DNA of 5,274 bases from an uncultured Clostridia bacterium (GCA_946415665.1 CAMKTI010000121.1:1-5274), one strand, 5' to 3'; numbered from the stretch's first letter, positions 1 through 5,238 are shown. Translations and numbers: made by a program. Notes: a model not told the origin generated them from the letters alone.

Positions 1-360
1 ATTATACTTGATATAGAATACTATCTTTACGTCCTGTATATCAAAATCAGATATAAGACTTAAAAAATCTTGTACAGAATCCAAATCATTATTTTCGTAT
101 ATGAAAATGAGTACATATAGTAATTTACCTTCTGGATCTTTGACTCCAATCTCACTTAAATTTTGTTTTTGATCGTTAATAAATTGTCTCATATCGTCTA
201 TGCTAACAGCTGTCTTATGATCTTCGACAAAATTAGTCAATGCATTTTGAAATTGTTTAATTTTCTCCAGTTTGGTATTTTTGTCATTGTCATATTCTTT
301 ACCAAACAGATATTGGTTGATTGATTTTAATTTTTGATTGTAAATCGAAATCGATAACAT
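1..360 (-). CDS. Hypothetical protein, 5' part only (120 codons, C-terminus outside window)
   Basis: An open frame runs from ATG at 360 to the left edge without a stop, giving 120 residues beginning MLSISIYNQKLKSINQYLFG. The start is supported by AGGTGG at 374-369, 8 nt upstream, and by a consensus promoter at 439-411. The protein is polar, rich in Lys, Asn, Asp and Gln, and looks mainly helical. It has no signal peptide. A modestly hydrophobic stretch near residues 80-87 (LLYVLIFIY) is too short for a confident membrane helix and is followed by acidic residues. I do not recognise a family or motif, and I see no similarity to the two large paralogues to its right, so it appears to be a separate transcription unit. 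Function unknown; coding status is likely. Confidence 0.8.
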   Translation of the reverse strand, partial: MLSISIYNQKLKSINQYLFGKEYDNDKNTKLEKIKQFQNALTNFVEDHKTAVSIDDMRQFINDQKQNLSEIGVKDPEGKLLYVLIFIYENNDLDSVQDFLSLISDFDIQDVKIVFYIKYN

Positions 361-368
361 AATATCAT

Positions 369-374
369 CCACCT
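369..374 (-). promoter_or_regulatory. Ribosome binding site of the left-edge gene
   Basis: AGGTGG on the minus strand sits 8 nt before ATG 360. It fixes this ATG as the start; another ATG at 368-366 abuts the SD and is out of frame. Confidence 0.75.
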
Positions 375-410
375 GCAATTATTTTTTTAAAAAAAACATG
401 TTTATAATTA

Positions 411-439
411 ATTGTAAAACAAAACTTTTTGTTTGTCAA
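411..439 (-). promoter_or_regulatory. Sigma-70-type promoter of the left-edge gene
   Basis: On the minus strand TTGACA (439-434) is followed by a 17-bp spacer and TACAAT (416-411), matching the consensus -35 fully and the -10 in five of six bases. Transcription should begin near 404, leaving a leader of roughly 44 nt before ATG 360. The spacer and flanks differ from the 69-bp promoter repeat used by the two paralogues, so this gene is probably controlled separately. Confidence 0.8.
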
Positions 440-554
440 GAGATAATTTTTTCTTTTTATAAATTTTGTACACATACAAATTTAAATTTTATTTTTTTAC
501 ATACCATATCGATATTTTTTTTAATTTGGCTGTTTATAAAAATATTTTTATCAC

Positions 555-590
555 AAAAAAAAGACCTGATTTTTATCTCAAGTCTTTTTT
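555..590 (-). terminator. Rho-independent terminator A, downstream of the 648-aa gene
   Basis: Read on the minus strand, the arm AAAAAAGACTTGA (590-578), an 8-nt loop and the arm TCAGGTCTTTTTT (569-557) form a 13-bp stem with one U-G wobble, ending in a run of eight T (562-555). On the plus strand the wobble becomes a C-A mismatch, so minus-strand use fits better, though some bidirectional function is possible because T6 also follows on that side. It lies about 110 nt after the stop at 701. Core and flank are shared with terminator B. Confidence 0.75.
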
Positions 591-700
591 CTCGCAAAGA
601 ATATAATTCCGAAAAACTTTTACACACAAAAAATAACAACCGTGTGTGTTTATTATTTTCTCCTAAAAATTATATTTACCTGTTCCACATTTCCATAACA

Positions 701-2647
701 TTATTGTTTATTTATCCCTGGAATATTATTAGATATTTTTGGCATAAGTAGGCTATCACGTGAATTATCTTTATTTAATTGTTCTTTTGATTTGCAGGAT
801 GGGTCACAACATCTAAACCAATCTTCTACACTTGGACACTCGATAAATTTATCTAAAGCTAGCAAAAGTAAAAATAATACGATTAAACTAAAAAAACCAA
901 ACAAGGCAACTAAAATAACTGAGTTTACTACAGAAAACCAACTGAATAAAAAAGCTATTACAACTCCAACAATAACAGAGAAAGACATTTTGCTTTTGTG
1001 TTTTTTTATAAAACAACCAAAGGCATAAAGAATCGTTTTTTTCTGACGCGAATTAAGATTTTTATCAATGCTAATAACATTATCTTTTATTGGAGTTTCA
1101 GGTCCAACAAGTTCACCATCTTTATTTTCAATGTTTTTAATGTCAGTAATTAAATTAGAATTTTCTTTTTCCCCGAACAAATCAACTTGTTTAGTCATAT
1201 CAACTTCTATGCTTTCATATTTAACCTCAGAAGAAAAAGTTTGCTTTGGTATCTTATCGCATAGATATGACTTGTGATTTTCAGTTGTATGCACGTTTAC
1301 TGCTTGTGTTTGATAAAATTCGGAATCGTCTCCTGTTATATTCTGTGTATCTTTGAGTTTCTTAACATATCCATTACGAGTTTCTTTTGAATCAAAATGT
1401 TCAGCAAAAATAGGCTTATGACAATCAAGTATACATAAATGACTTACAGTGTAACTGTATAACTCATCCGCATTTTTTATAACATTACATTTGTACTGAT
1501 GGACATCCTTATAACTATGAACAATAGCATTTTGATCTTCGAATTCTGACATGTTTTTTTTTTCTGCTGTCTCCCATCCAACTGTAGCGTTTACAGGTAA
1601 CCAAATTTTTTTCTTTAAATCATAGTGCCACAGAATTATATTACCATTTTTATCTCTTCGAATTTCAAATACAGATTTTTTAGCATTTTTAATCGATTGA
1701 TTGTCAAATAAATCTCCACATTTAACATTTAACTCCTGATCCGTAAAATAAAATCTTAATGCTAATACATCTTGCATTCTATTCTTATGATCATTCAGTG
1801 TACTTAATTTACAACTGACTAAACCCATTGCTGCTTTTTCATTCCAATCAACATAAAATGGTCCATTTGGTTTAAACTGCATACATGCACACACATTTAC
1901 ATTGTCAATCTTAAGTCCAGTATCTGCTTTGATCGTGTTAGTTATGAATAGCAAGTCATCTTCCTTTATAGAAATAGAATCATGAGAAATAAAATGGGTC
2001 AAAAATTTTATTTTTTTAGGATACATTTCCAAAACAGTGTTTTTACCACTTGCATTAAAATCATTTCCACCAAAAATATCCCGTAACCCAAATGAAATAT
2101 CTGTGGGTTCCCATGTTTTATTCTGCCAGTTATATTTATTTAAAAATTTATCCCCGTCTTTATTGCATACAAGTTCGAGCCACACTAAATCATGATCATC
2201 AAGTGACACATTTTGATTTAATTTTTTTTCCGTGTTTCCTTTAGTGAAACAAAATCTCAACCCATAAATATTCTCACCAGAGCTGCACATTGTTTCGAAA
2301 CAATTTTTATATTCAATTTTCCCTCGTTCTGCAAAAAATTCAAATAAAACAAACAAGTTTATCTGATGATCCATTAGCTCATTAGGTTTGGCTTTTTTAT
2401 ATTTTTTTGTTAAAGGACAAAAACCGCTATCTACGACAAATTTGCCATCTTTCTCAGTCTGCTTAAAAATATTGAATTGCGACTGATAATTTATGCCTAA
2501 TGACTCTAAGTCCGACATTTTAATCATAATATAATTTTCGCTACCAGTTGACTTGGTCCCGTCAAGCCTTTCTACACCACCACTAACAAAAATCAAACCA
2601 TCGTTTTGATTTTCATTTTTATTTGTTTCAATATTCGTTTGCATCAT
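701..2647 (-). CDS. Two-module repeat protein with C-terminal membrane hairpin (648 aa), paralogue of the 584-aa protein
   Basis: Unrecognised family; probably an anchored surface or secreted effector-like protein (inference). The N-terminus is polar with no signal peptide. Residues ~126-187 and ~292-358 are two copies of one module: both carry a [GA]LRF-aromatic-FT strand, then an acidic/Lys stretch, then [WF]-[LE]-[EI], a Lys/Asp/Gly turn, a Tyr-containing strand and K-x-W-x-P. An HQYKC motif (383-387) may start a third, partial copy. A charged linker (~400-550) leads to Lys-rich sequence, two hydrophobic helices (~554-574 and ~576-598), then DKFIECP, the Cys cluster RCCDPSC (612-618) and a polar tail ending INKQ. 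The frame remains open upstream to TTG 2710, but that codon is the promoter -35, so ATG 2647 (or the adjacent ATG 2644) after AGGTG is chosen. It matches the start region of the paralogue. Nine Trp codons are all TGG. Transcribed alone from its own promoter and closed by terminator A. Confidence 0.88.
   Translation of the reverse strand: MMQTNIETNKNENQNDGLIFVSGGVERLDGTKSTGSENYIMIKMSDLESLGINYQSQFNIFKQTEKDGKFVVDSGFCPLTKKYKKAKPNELMDHQINLFVLFEFFAERGKIEYKNCFETMCSSGENIYGLRFCFTKGNTEKKLNQNVSLDDHDLVWLELVCNKDGDKFLNKYNWQNKTWEPTDISFGLRDIFGGNDFNASGKNTVLEMYPKKIKFLTHFISHDSISIKEDDLLFITNTIKADTGLKIDNVNVCACMQFKPNGPFYVDWNEKAAMGLVSCKLSTLNDHKNRMQDVLALRFYFTDQELNVKCGDLFDNQSIKNAKKSVFEIRRDKNGNIILWHYDLKKKIWLPVNATVGWETAEKKNMSEFEDQNAIVHSYKDVHQYKCNVIKNADELYSYTVSHLCILDCHKPIFAEHFDSKETRNGYVKKLKDTQNITGDDSEFYQTQAVNVHTTENHKSYLCDKIPKQTFSSEVKYESIEVDMTKQVDLFGEKENSNLITDIKNIENKDGELVGPETPIKDNVISIDKNLNSRQKKTILYAFGCFIKKHKSKMSFSVIVGVVIAFLFSWFSVVNSVILVALFGFFSLIVLFLLLLALDKFIECPSVEDWFRCCDPSCKSKEQLNKDNSRDSLLMPKISNNIPGINKQ
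854..988 (-). other. Membrane hairpin domain of the 648-aa protein
   Basis: Residues ~554-598 are two hydrophobic stretches joined by a very short turn (FSWFSVVNS), preceded by a basic segment (KKHKSK) and followed by DKFIECP. The pattern FLxSWxxVVxxVxLxAxxxFF...DKxIxxP also occurs in the 584-aa protein, so this is a conserved domain rather than generic hydrophobicity. Topology with both ends on one side is inferred. Confidence 0.75.
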
Positions 2648-2652
2648 AAACA

Positions 2653-2657
2653 CACCT
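2653..2657 (-). promoter_or_regulatory. Ribosome binding site deciding the start of the 648-aa gene
   Basis: AGGTG on the minus strand lies 5 nt before ATG 2647 and 8 nt before ATG 2644. Upstream in-frame ATGs at 2677 and 2671 fall at or just after the predicted transcription start and lack a leader, so the 2647/2644 pair is preferred. Confidence 0.7.
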
Positions 2658-2681
2658 AATCCTTTAATCATAATCATATTT

Positions 2682-2710
2682 ATTTTATCACTTAAAAAAT
2701 TGACTGTCAA
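2682..2710 (-). promoter_or_regulatory. Sigma-70-type promoter of the 648-aa gene
   Basis: On the minus strand TTGACA (2710-2705), a 17-bp spacer and TAAAAT (2687-2682) form a near-consensus promoter. Upstream A/T tracts, including the 16-bp palindrome at 2713-2728 (A6 TATA T6), resemble an UP element. Transcription should start near 2675, giving a leader of about 28 nt. Confidence 0.85.
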
Positions 2711-2711
2711 T
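2699..2711. promoter_or_regulatory. Perfect palindrome overlapping the -35 box, copy 1 (candidate operator)
   Basis: ATTGAC-A-GTCAAT (minus strand) is a perfect inverted repeat with 6-bp arms around one central base, and it includes the whole -35 hexamer. It is repeated unchanged at 5226-5238. A dimeric regulator bound here would block RNA polymerase; the role is inference, since short palindromes containing TTGAC can arise by chance. Confidence 0.4.
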
Positions 2712-2798
2712 AAAAAAATATATTTTTTATCCGATTAATTTAATTTTCTAATAAAATCTTAGCCTACGATTTTTTACTTCAAAAAATATTTTTATCAC

Positions 2799-2836
2799 AA
2801 AAAAACAAAAGACCTGATTTTTATATCAAGTCTTTT
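2799..2836 (-). terminator. Rho-independent terminator B, end of the 584-aa gene unit
   Basis: On the minus strand AAAAGACTTGA (2836-2826), an 8-nt loop and TCAGGTCTTTT (2817-2807) form an 11-bp stem with one U-G wobble, followed by G and a run of seven T (2805-2799). The core matches terminator A except in the loop, and the flank TATTTTTATCAC (plus strand) is shared too, so the elements are duplicates. It separates the 584-aa unit from promoter copy 1. Confidence 0.7.
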
Positions 2837-2837
2837 T

Positions 2838-2984
2838 ATCCAAAAAACACATTTTAACAACTTAAATTTTAAAATTTGAGTTCAATTTCATTCCATAATT
2901 TCATTTTCTCATCTCACAAATAATTGTGTCCAGTAAGTCGAATTATTTTTTTCATAAAAACCAACGCCTAGCTTTATAAAATTT
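2838..2984. other. Non-coding stretch downstream of the decayed gene
   Basis: No supported gene. On the minus strand, 2955-2869 reads MKKIIRLTGHNYL, a TGA, then DEKMKLWNEIELKF and TAA, in a different frame from the remnant at 2985-3290; this may be a further scrap of decayed coding sequence. A 14-bp AT palindrome (AAATTTTAAAATTT, 2864-2877), extended by imperfect arms to 2861-2880, is present without obvious role. Confidence 0.4.
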
Positions 2985-3290
2985 TTAATCATCATTCTTG
3001 TTTATGTCAGAAATATTTTTTTCCGATTTAGGCAAGTTTTCTAGTGGTTGGTTTAGATTAAAAAATGATTCATCGCTATCCATACAAAATAGTTTTGACA
3101 ATTTAATAACTTTTTATCTAGCAGCAACATAAGTAAACATAGCAAATAATATAAACGAAACAACCGCAAACATTATTGAGTATGGGTTGGCTATTGCAAT
3201 CATAAAAAATTTAATCTTTAATGTCCGTCACAAAAAAACTAAAAAAGATACTGCAAGGCATAATAACAATAATATCCTCCGCGTTTTTAT
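2985..3290 (-). pseudogene. Decayed small two-helix membrane protein, possibly a remnant of the paralogue family
   Basis: A strong SD, AAGGAGG (3303-3297), is followed after 6 nt by ATA (3290), where an ATG would be expected. The frame then reads KTRRILLLLCLAVSFLVFL, a TGA (3230-3228), the loop RTLKIK, a second hydrophobic helix beginning at ATG 3203 (FAVVSFILFAMFTYVAAR), a TAA (3116-3114), and a polar tail in the same frame to TAA 2985. Helix, basic loop, helix and tail all stay in one frame across both stops, which suggests a once intact gene of about 100 codons. The tail end PKSEKNISDINK resembles PKISNNIPGINK at the end of the 648-aa protein (7 of 12). The internal ATGs at 3203 and 3083 lack an SD, so separate 29- and 32-aa genes are less likely, though a functional tiny membrane peptide cannot be excluded. 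Confidence 0.5.
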
Positions 3291-3296
3291 GATATA

Positions 3297-3303
3297 CCTC
3301 CTT
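3297..3303 (-). promoter_or_regulatory. Orphan Shine-Dalgarno sequence before an ATA codon
   Basis: AAGGAGG is the strongest SD in the window, yet no ATG, GTG or TTG lies at the right distance; ATA is 6 nt downstream. This supports a lost start codon for the decayed gene. A further GGAGG 6 nt before TTG (in the same frame) would start only a 13-residue peptide. Confidence 0.5.
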
Positions 3304-3398
3304 GTTATAAAAAAAATTATAGCTACGTATAACCATGATTTTTTCGCTTAGTACTAAATTCAAAGCGTAAAATCCATAAAAGAAAGATTTTTACAACA

Positions 3399-3428
3399 TT
3401 TATGTTCCTCACTTTTATTGTTTGTCAA
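3399..3428 (-). promoter_or_regulatory. Weak possible promoter for the decayed gene
   Basis: TTGACA (3428-3423), overlapping the TGA stop of the 584-aa gene, is followed by 18 bp and CATAAA (3404-3399), four of six -10 bases. Its first bases, TTGACAAACAA, equal those of the left-edge gene promoter. A closer TATAAT (3321-3316) lacks a good -35. Either could once have driven the decayed gene. Confidence 0.3.
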
Positions 3429-5179
3429 TAATCTTTTAATGATTCTTCAATGGCTCTTTGCAAATTCACATCATCACCTTCTTGTCCTTGTGGCGGTTGA
3501 TTTTGATTTTGCTGATCATGTAATGATGCTTGGATGCCAATTCGAAGCATGCCATTGTTTATGCCTTGCATATTAACAATATTGTGTTGATTATTATTTA
3601 TATTTCTATTTGCATTTTGCTCCGGTTGTTCATTGTCAACTATATTTATTAAATCCTCTCTTTCGTTGGCGACATATGGTTTGCCATTTTGTTCCTTAAA
3701 AGAAAATTCTCCTATTCCAGGAACATCAATACGTTTATCAAAAAACAATAAAATCGCAAACAAAACAACGAAGTATACAACTGGAATCCAACTCCATAAA
3801 AAACCGCTTACAGTTGCACCAATAGTACAAAATAGTATTTTCAATAAATTTCTCTTTACGAACCAAACAGCGGTTTCAAAAATACTCATTGATTTAAAAA
3901 ATTCAGTTTCATTCAAGTCAGGTTTTGTATTATCTTTCTTTCCTAAAAGTTTATAATCATTTTCATTTTTCCCCATGTAACAATGCTCAATGGAATACGA
4001 TAAGCTTTGCATATTATTTTCTTCGTTTGAGTCATCTTTTACCGAACAAATATATTGATGGCTTTCTTTGAACTCTCTTTTGGAGTTTACATCTGTTTCG
4101 TCAACACCATTTTTACATTCGACTGTAGCGTGTACCGGTAACCATTTTTTTTCATGAAAATCATAAGAATATGGCACCATAACATTATAATTATCTTTTT
4201 TGATCTCAAACACAGACATTTCTCTGTCTTTTAATAGATATTCATCAAATTTCTCGCCATGTTTCACGTTTAAATTTTTCTCTGTAACATAAAAACGCAC
4301 AGCATACACATCTTTCTTCGCACCGTTGATATAATTATAAACTTTCAGATTATCTAAAAAATCAGACAATGTTGCGGATGTTGCGGATGTTGCGTAGGTA
4401 CAGTTATTAAGATAAAAAGCGCCACCATCTTCAAGTTGAACACATGCATAAACTTTTAAATTAGGATTAATATAACTAATACCATTTTTCTCTAACATTC
4501 TGCCGATACTGTATTGGCTCTCCCAAAAGATATCTTCACTATTTTTTTGTAAACTATTTTTTTGTAAACTAATGCAATCCATACGACCAAATCGCATTAA
4601 TGCTTTATCATCTCTTGGCCAAGTTTCCCAATTTTGATTTTTGGCATCTGTATTGCCATTATCATATAAATCCAATGTCTGGAATTTAAAATTCGTTTGT
4701 GTCCATTTTTTATTTTTAGCGTCATATTTATACAGCAGCTTATCTCCATTTTTTTCAACTTTAACTTCCAGCCAAACCAAATTTTCGCCGTCGAAGGATA
4801 AATTATTTGCATTTTCATTTTTTATTTTTTTATTTGAAAAACAAAAACGAGCTCCATATACATATTTACTACTTACTGGAACTTTATTGCTATTTTCATC
4901 TTTATTGCTATTTTCATAGTTGTCGTAGCTCATTTGTTCCAATTCAATGGGTTCCGATACATCTTTATCTCCGATATCGAAATCATCCCAAGAATCAAAA
5001 CTACCATTTTTTTCTTTCTGTAAAGAGAAAACGCCATAGTGTTTATTTTTTAAATCCGGCAAATCAGATAAATCAAACTTGATATATCCCTGACTATTTT
5101 TTTTATTGTTGTCGACATAAAAAATAAAATTTTTGTTTTCATTCTCATCAATTTCATTTGCATTTATATTTTCTTTCAT
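3425..5179 (-). CDS. Two-module repeat protein with membrane hairpin and C-terminal ubiquitin-interacting motif (584 aa)
   Basis: Unrecognised family; diverged paralogue of the 648-aa protein. The Asn/Glu-rich N-terminus lacks a signal peptide. Modules lie at ~106-166 (YGARFCFS, LVWLEV, NGDKLLYKYD, KKWTQT) and ~290-355 (YAVRFYVT, SVFEIKKD, YSYD, KKWLPVHATV), followed by HQYIC (374-378) as a possible third-copy start. Residues ~446-480 form a hydrophobic hairpin with SWIPVV at the turn, then DKRIDVP as in the paralogue. The tail is Asn/Gln-rich and ends DDVNLQRAIEESLKDY, a good ubiquitin-interacting motif, with a degenerate copy at 545-555. Such motifs bind ubiquitin in eukaryotic proteins, so the tail may face host cytosol (inference). 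ATG 5179 is chosen over in-frame GTG 5188, which lies inside the SD. Three short in-frame tandem duplications occur in the N-terminal half. Ten Trp codons are all TGG. It has its own promoter; no terminator is visible until 2836. Confidence 0.88.
   Translation of the reverse strand: MKENINANEIDENENKNFIFYVDNNKKNSQGYIKFDLSDLPDLKNKHYGVFSLQKEKNGSFDSWDDFDIGDKDVSEPIELEQMSYDNYENSNKDENSNKVPVSSKYVYGARFCFSNKKIKNENANNLSFDGENLVWLEVKVEKNGDKLLYKYDAKNKKWTQTNFKFQTLDLYDNGNTDAKNQNWETWPRDDKALMRFGRMDCISLQKNSLQKNSEDIFWESQYSIGRMLEKNGISYINPNLKVYACVQLEDGGAFYLNNCTYATSATSATLSDFLDNLKVYNYINGAKKDVYAVRFYVTEKNLNVKHGEKFDEYLLKDREMSVFEIKKDNYNVMVPYSYDFHEKKWLPVHATVECKNGVDETDVNSKREFKESHQYICSVKDDSNEENNMQSLSYSIEHCYMGKNENDYKLLGKKDNTKPDLNETEFFKSMSIFETAVWFVKRNLLKILFCTIGATVSGFLWSWIPVVYFVVLFAILLFFDKRIDVPGIGEFSFKEQNGKPYVANEREDLINIVDNEQPEQNANRNINNNQHNIVNMQGINNGMLRIGIQASLHDQQNQNQPPQGQEGDDVNLQRAIEESLKDY
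3428..3475 (-). other. Ubiquitin-interacting motif (UIM) at the C-terminus
   Basis: Residues 569-584, DDVNLQRAIEESLKDY, fit the established UIM pattern: acidic patch, hydrophobic (L573), x2, Ala (A576), x3, Ser (S580), x2, acidic (D583). Ala and Ser at this spacing in an amphipathic helix are the ubiquitin-contact hallmark. It ends the protein, after a Pro/Gln/Asn linker. Confidence 0.72.
3515..3550 (-). other. Degenerate second UIM-like helix
   Basis: Residues 545-555, LRIGIQASLHD, match the UIM spacing L-x2-[A/G]-x3-S-x2-D with Gly548 replacing the key Ala and no acidic patch in front. It precedes the true UIM by 28 residues. It may be a decayed or primordial UIM copy and probably binds weakly or not at all. 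Confidence 0.35.
3740..3844 (-). other. Membrane hairpin domain of the 584-aa protein
   Basis: Residues ~446-480 are about 35 hydrophobic residues with a SWIP turn, enough for two short helices or one bent helix. VKRN just before gives a basic flank and DKRIDVP follows. Identities with the hairpin of the 648-aa protein (FL-SW--VV--V-L, then DK-I--P) show common descent. Confidence 0.7.
4371..4394. repeat. 9-bp tandem repeat, 2.7 copies, inside the 584-aa gene
   Basis: GTTGCGGAT (plus strand) occurs twice and partly a third time. It encodes TSATSAT (residues 264-270) and keeps the frame. Confidence 0.9.
4538..4571. repeat. 15-bp tandem duplication inside the 584-aa gene
   Basis: ACTATTTTTTTGTAA (plus strand) occurs twice perfectly plus ACTA. 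It encodes SLQKN twice (residues 204-213) and keeps the frame. Confidence 0.9.
4882..4917. repeat. 18-bp tandem duplication inside the 584-aa gene
   Basis: CTTTATTGCTATTTTCAT (plus strand) occurs twice perfectly. It encodes ENSNKD-ENSNK (residues 89-99), in the linker just before the first module, and keeps the frame. Confidence 0.9.
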
Positions 5180-5185
5180 CACAAT

Positions 5186-5191
5186 CACCTC
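5186..5191 (-). promoter_or_regulatory. Ribosome binding site deciding the start of the 584-aa gene
   Basis: GAGGTG lies 6 nt before ATG 5179. The in-frame GTG at 5188 is part of this SD and so cannot be the start. Confidence 0.85.
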
Positions 5192-5208
5192 ATTTTTTAA
5201 TAATGTTT

Positions 5209-5237
5209 ATTTTATCACTTAAAAAATTGACTGTCAA
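5209..5237 (-). promoter_or_regulatory. Sigma-70-type promoter of the 584-aa gene
   Basis: TTGACA (5237-5232), a 17-bp spacer and TAAAAT (5214-5209) on the minus strand, identical to copy 1. Transcription should start near 5202, giving a leader of about 23 nt. Shared sequence implies shared regulation with the 648-aa gene. Confidence 0.85.
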
Positions 5238-5238
5238 T
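5226..5238. promoter_or_regulatory. Perfect palindrome overlapping the -35 box, copy 2 (candidate operator)
   Basis: Same ATTGAC-A-GTCAAT palindrome as at 2699-2711, in the same position relative to the promoter. Confidence 0.4.

Larger units (their letters stand above)
361..700. other. Intergenic stretch between the left-edge gene and the 648-aa gene
   Basis: This interval holds the promoter and RBS of the left-edge gene (369-439) and terminator A (555-590). Frames on both strands across it encode Phe/Ile/Lys-rich low-complexity strings and overlap the terminator; I consider none real. I see nothing interpretable in 597-700 beyond the 3' untranslated region of the 648-aa gene. Confidence 0.6.
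2679..2747. repeat. 69-bp direct repeat carrying the paralogue promoter, copy 1
   Basis: Positions 2679-2747 are identical, base for base, to 5206-5274, an offset of 2527 bp. The repeat covers the -10, spacer, -35 and about 37 bp of A/T-tract upstream sequence, and stops where the leader begins. Sequence diverges immediately on the gene side; on the other side copy 1 continues with CTAATAAAATC while copy 2 meets the window edge, so the true repeat may be longer. Confidence 0.95.

Noticed and set aside
457..639. 60-codon minus-strand frame with a TTG start
   Set aside because: It runs through terminator A, lacks an SD at the TTG and has no coherent protein character.
398..751. 117-codon plus-strand open frame
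   Set aside because: It crosses the left-edge promoter, terminator A and the end of the 648-aa gene, has no SD, and encodes Phe/Ile/Lys low-complexity sequence typical of AT-rich non-coding DNA.
792..1277. Two plus-strand frames (78 and 69 codons)
   Set aside because: Both are antisense shadows within the 648-aa gene, without promoter or SD support.
2861..2880. AT-only inverted repeat as a third terminator or operator
   Set aside because: No loop, no GC pairs and no following T-run; AT-rich palindromes are common here.
3348..3357. 10-bp palindrome TTAGTACTAA
   Set aside because: Short, single copy, and not positioned at a convincing promoter; expected by chance in this much AT-rich sequence.
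3633..5082. Plus-strand frames of 107, 92 and 91 codons and a 73-codon minus-strand frame
   Set aside because: All lie inside the 584-aa gene in other frames; none has a ribosome binding site or protein-like composition.
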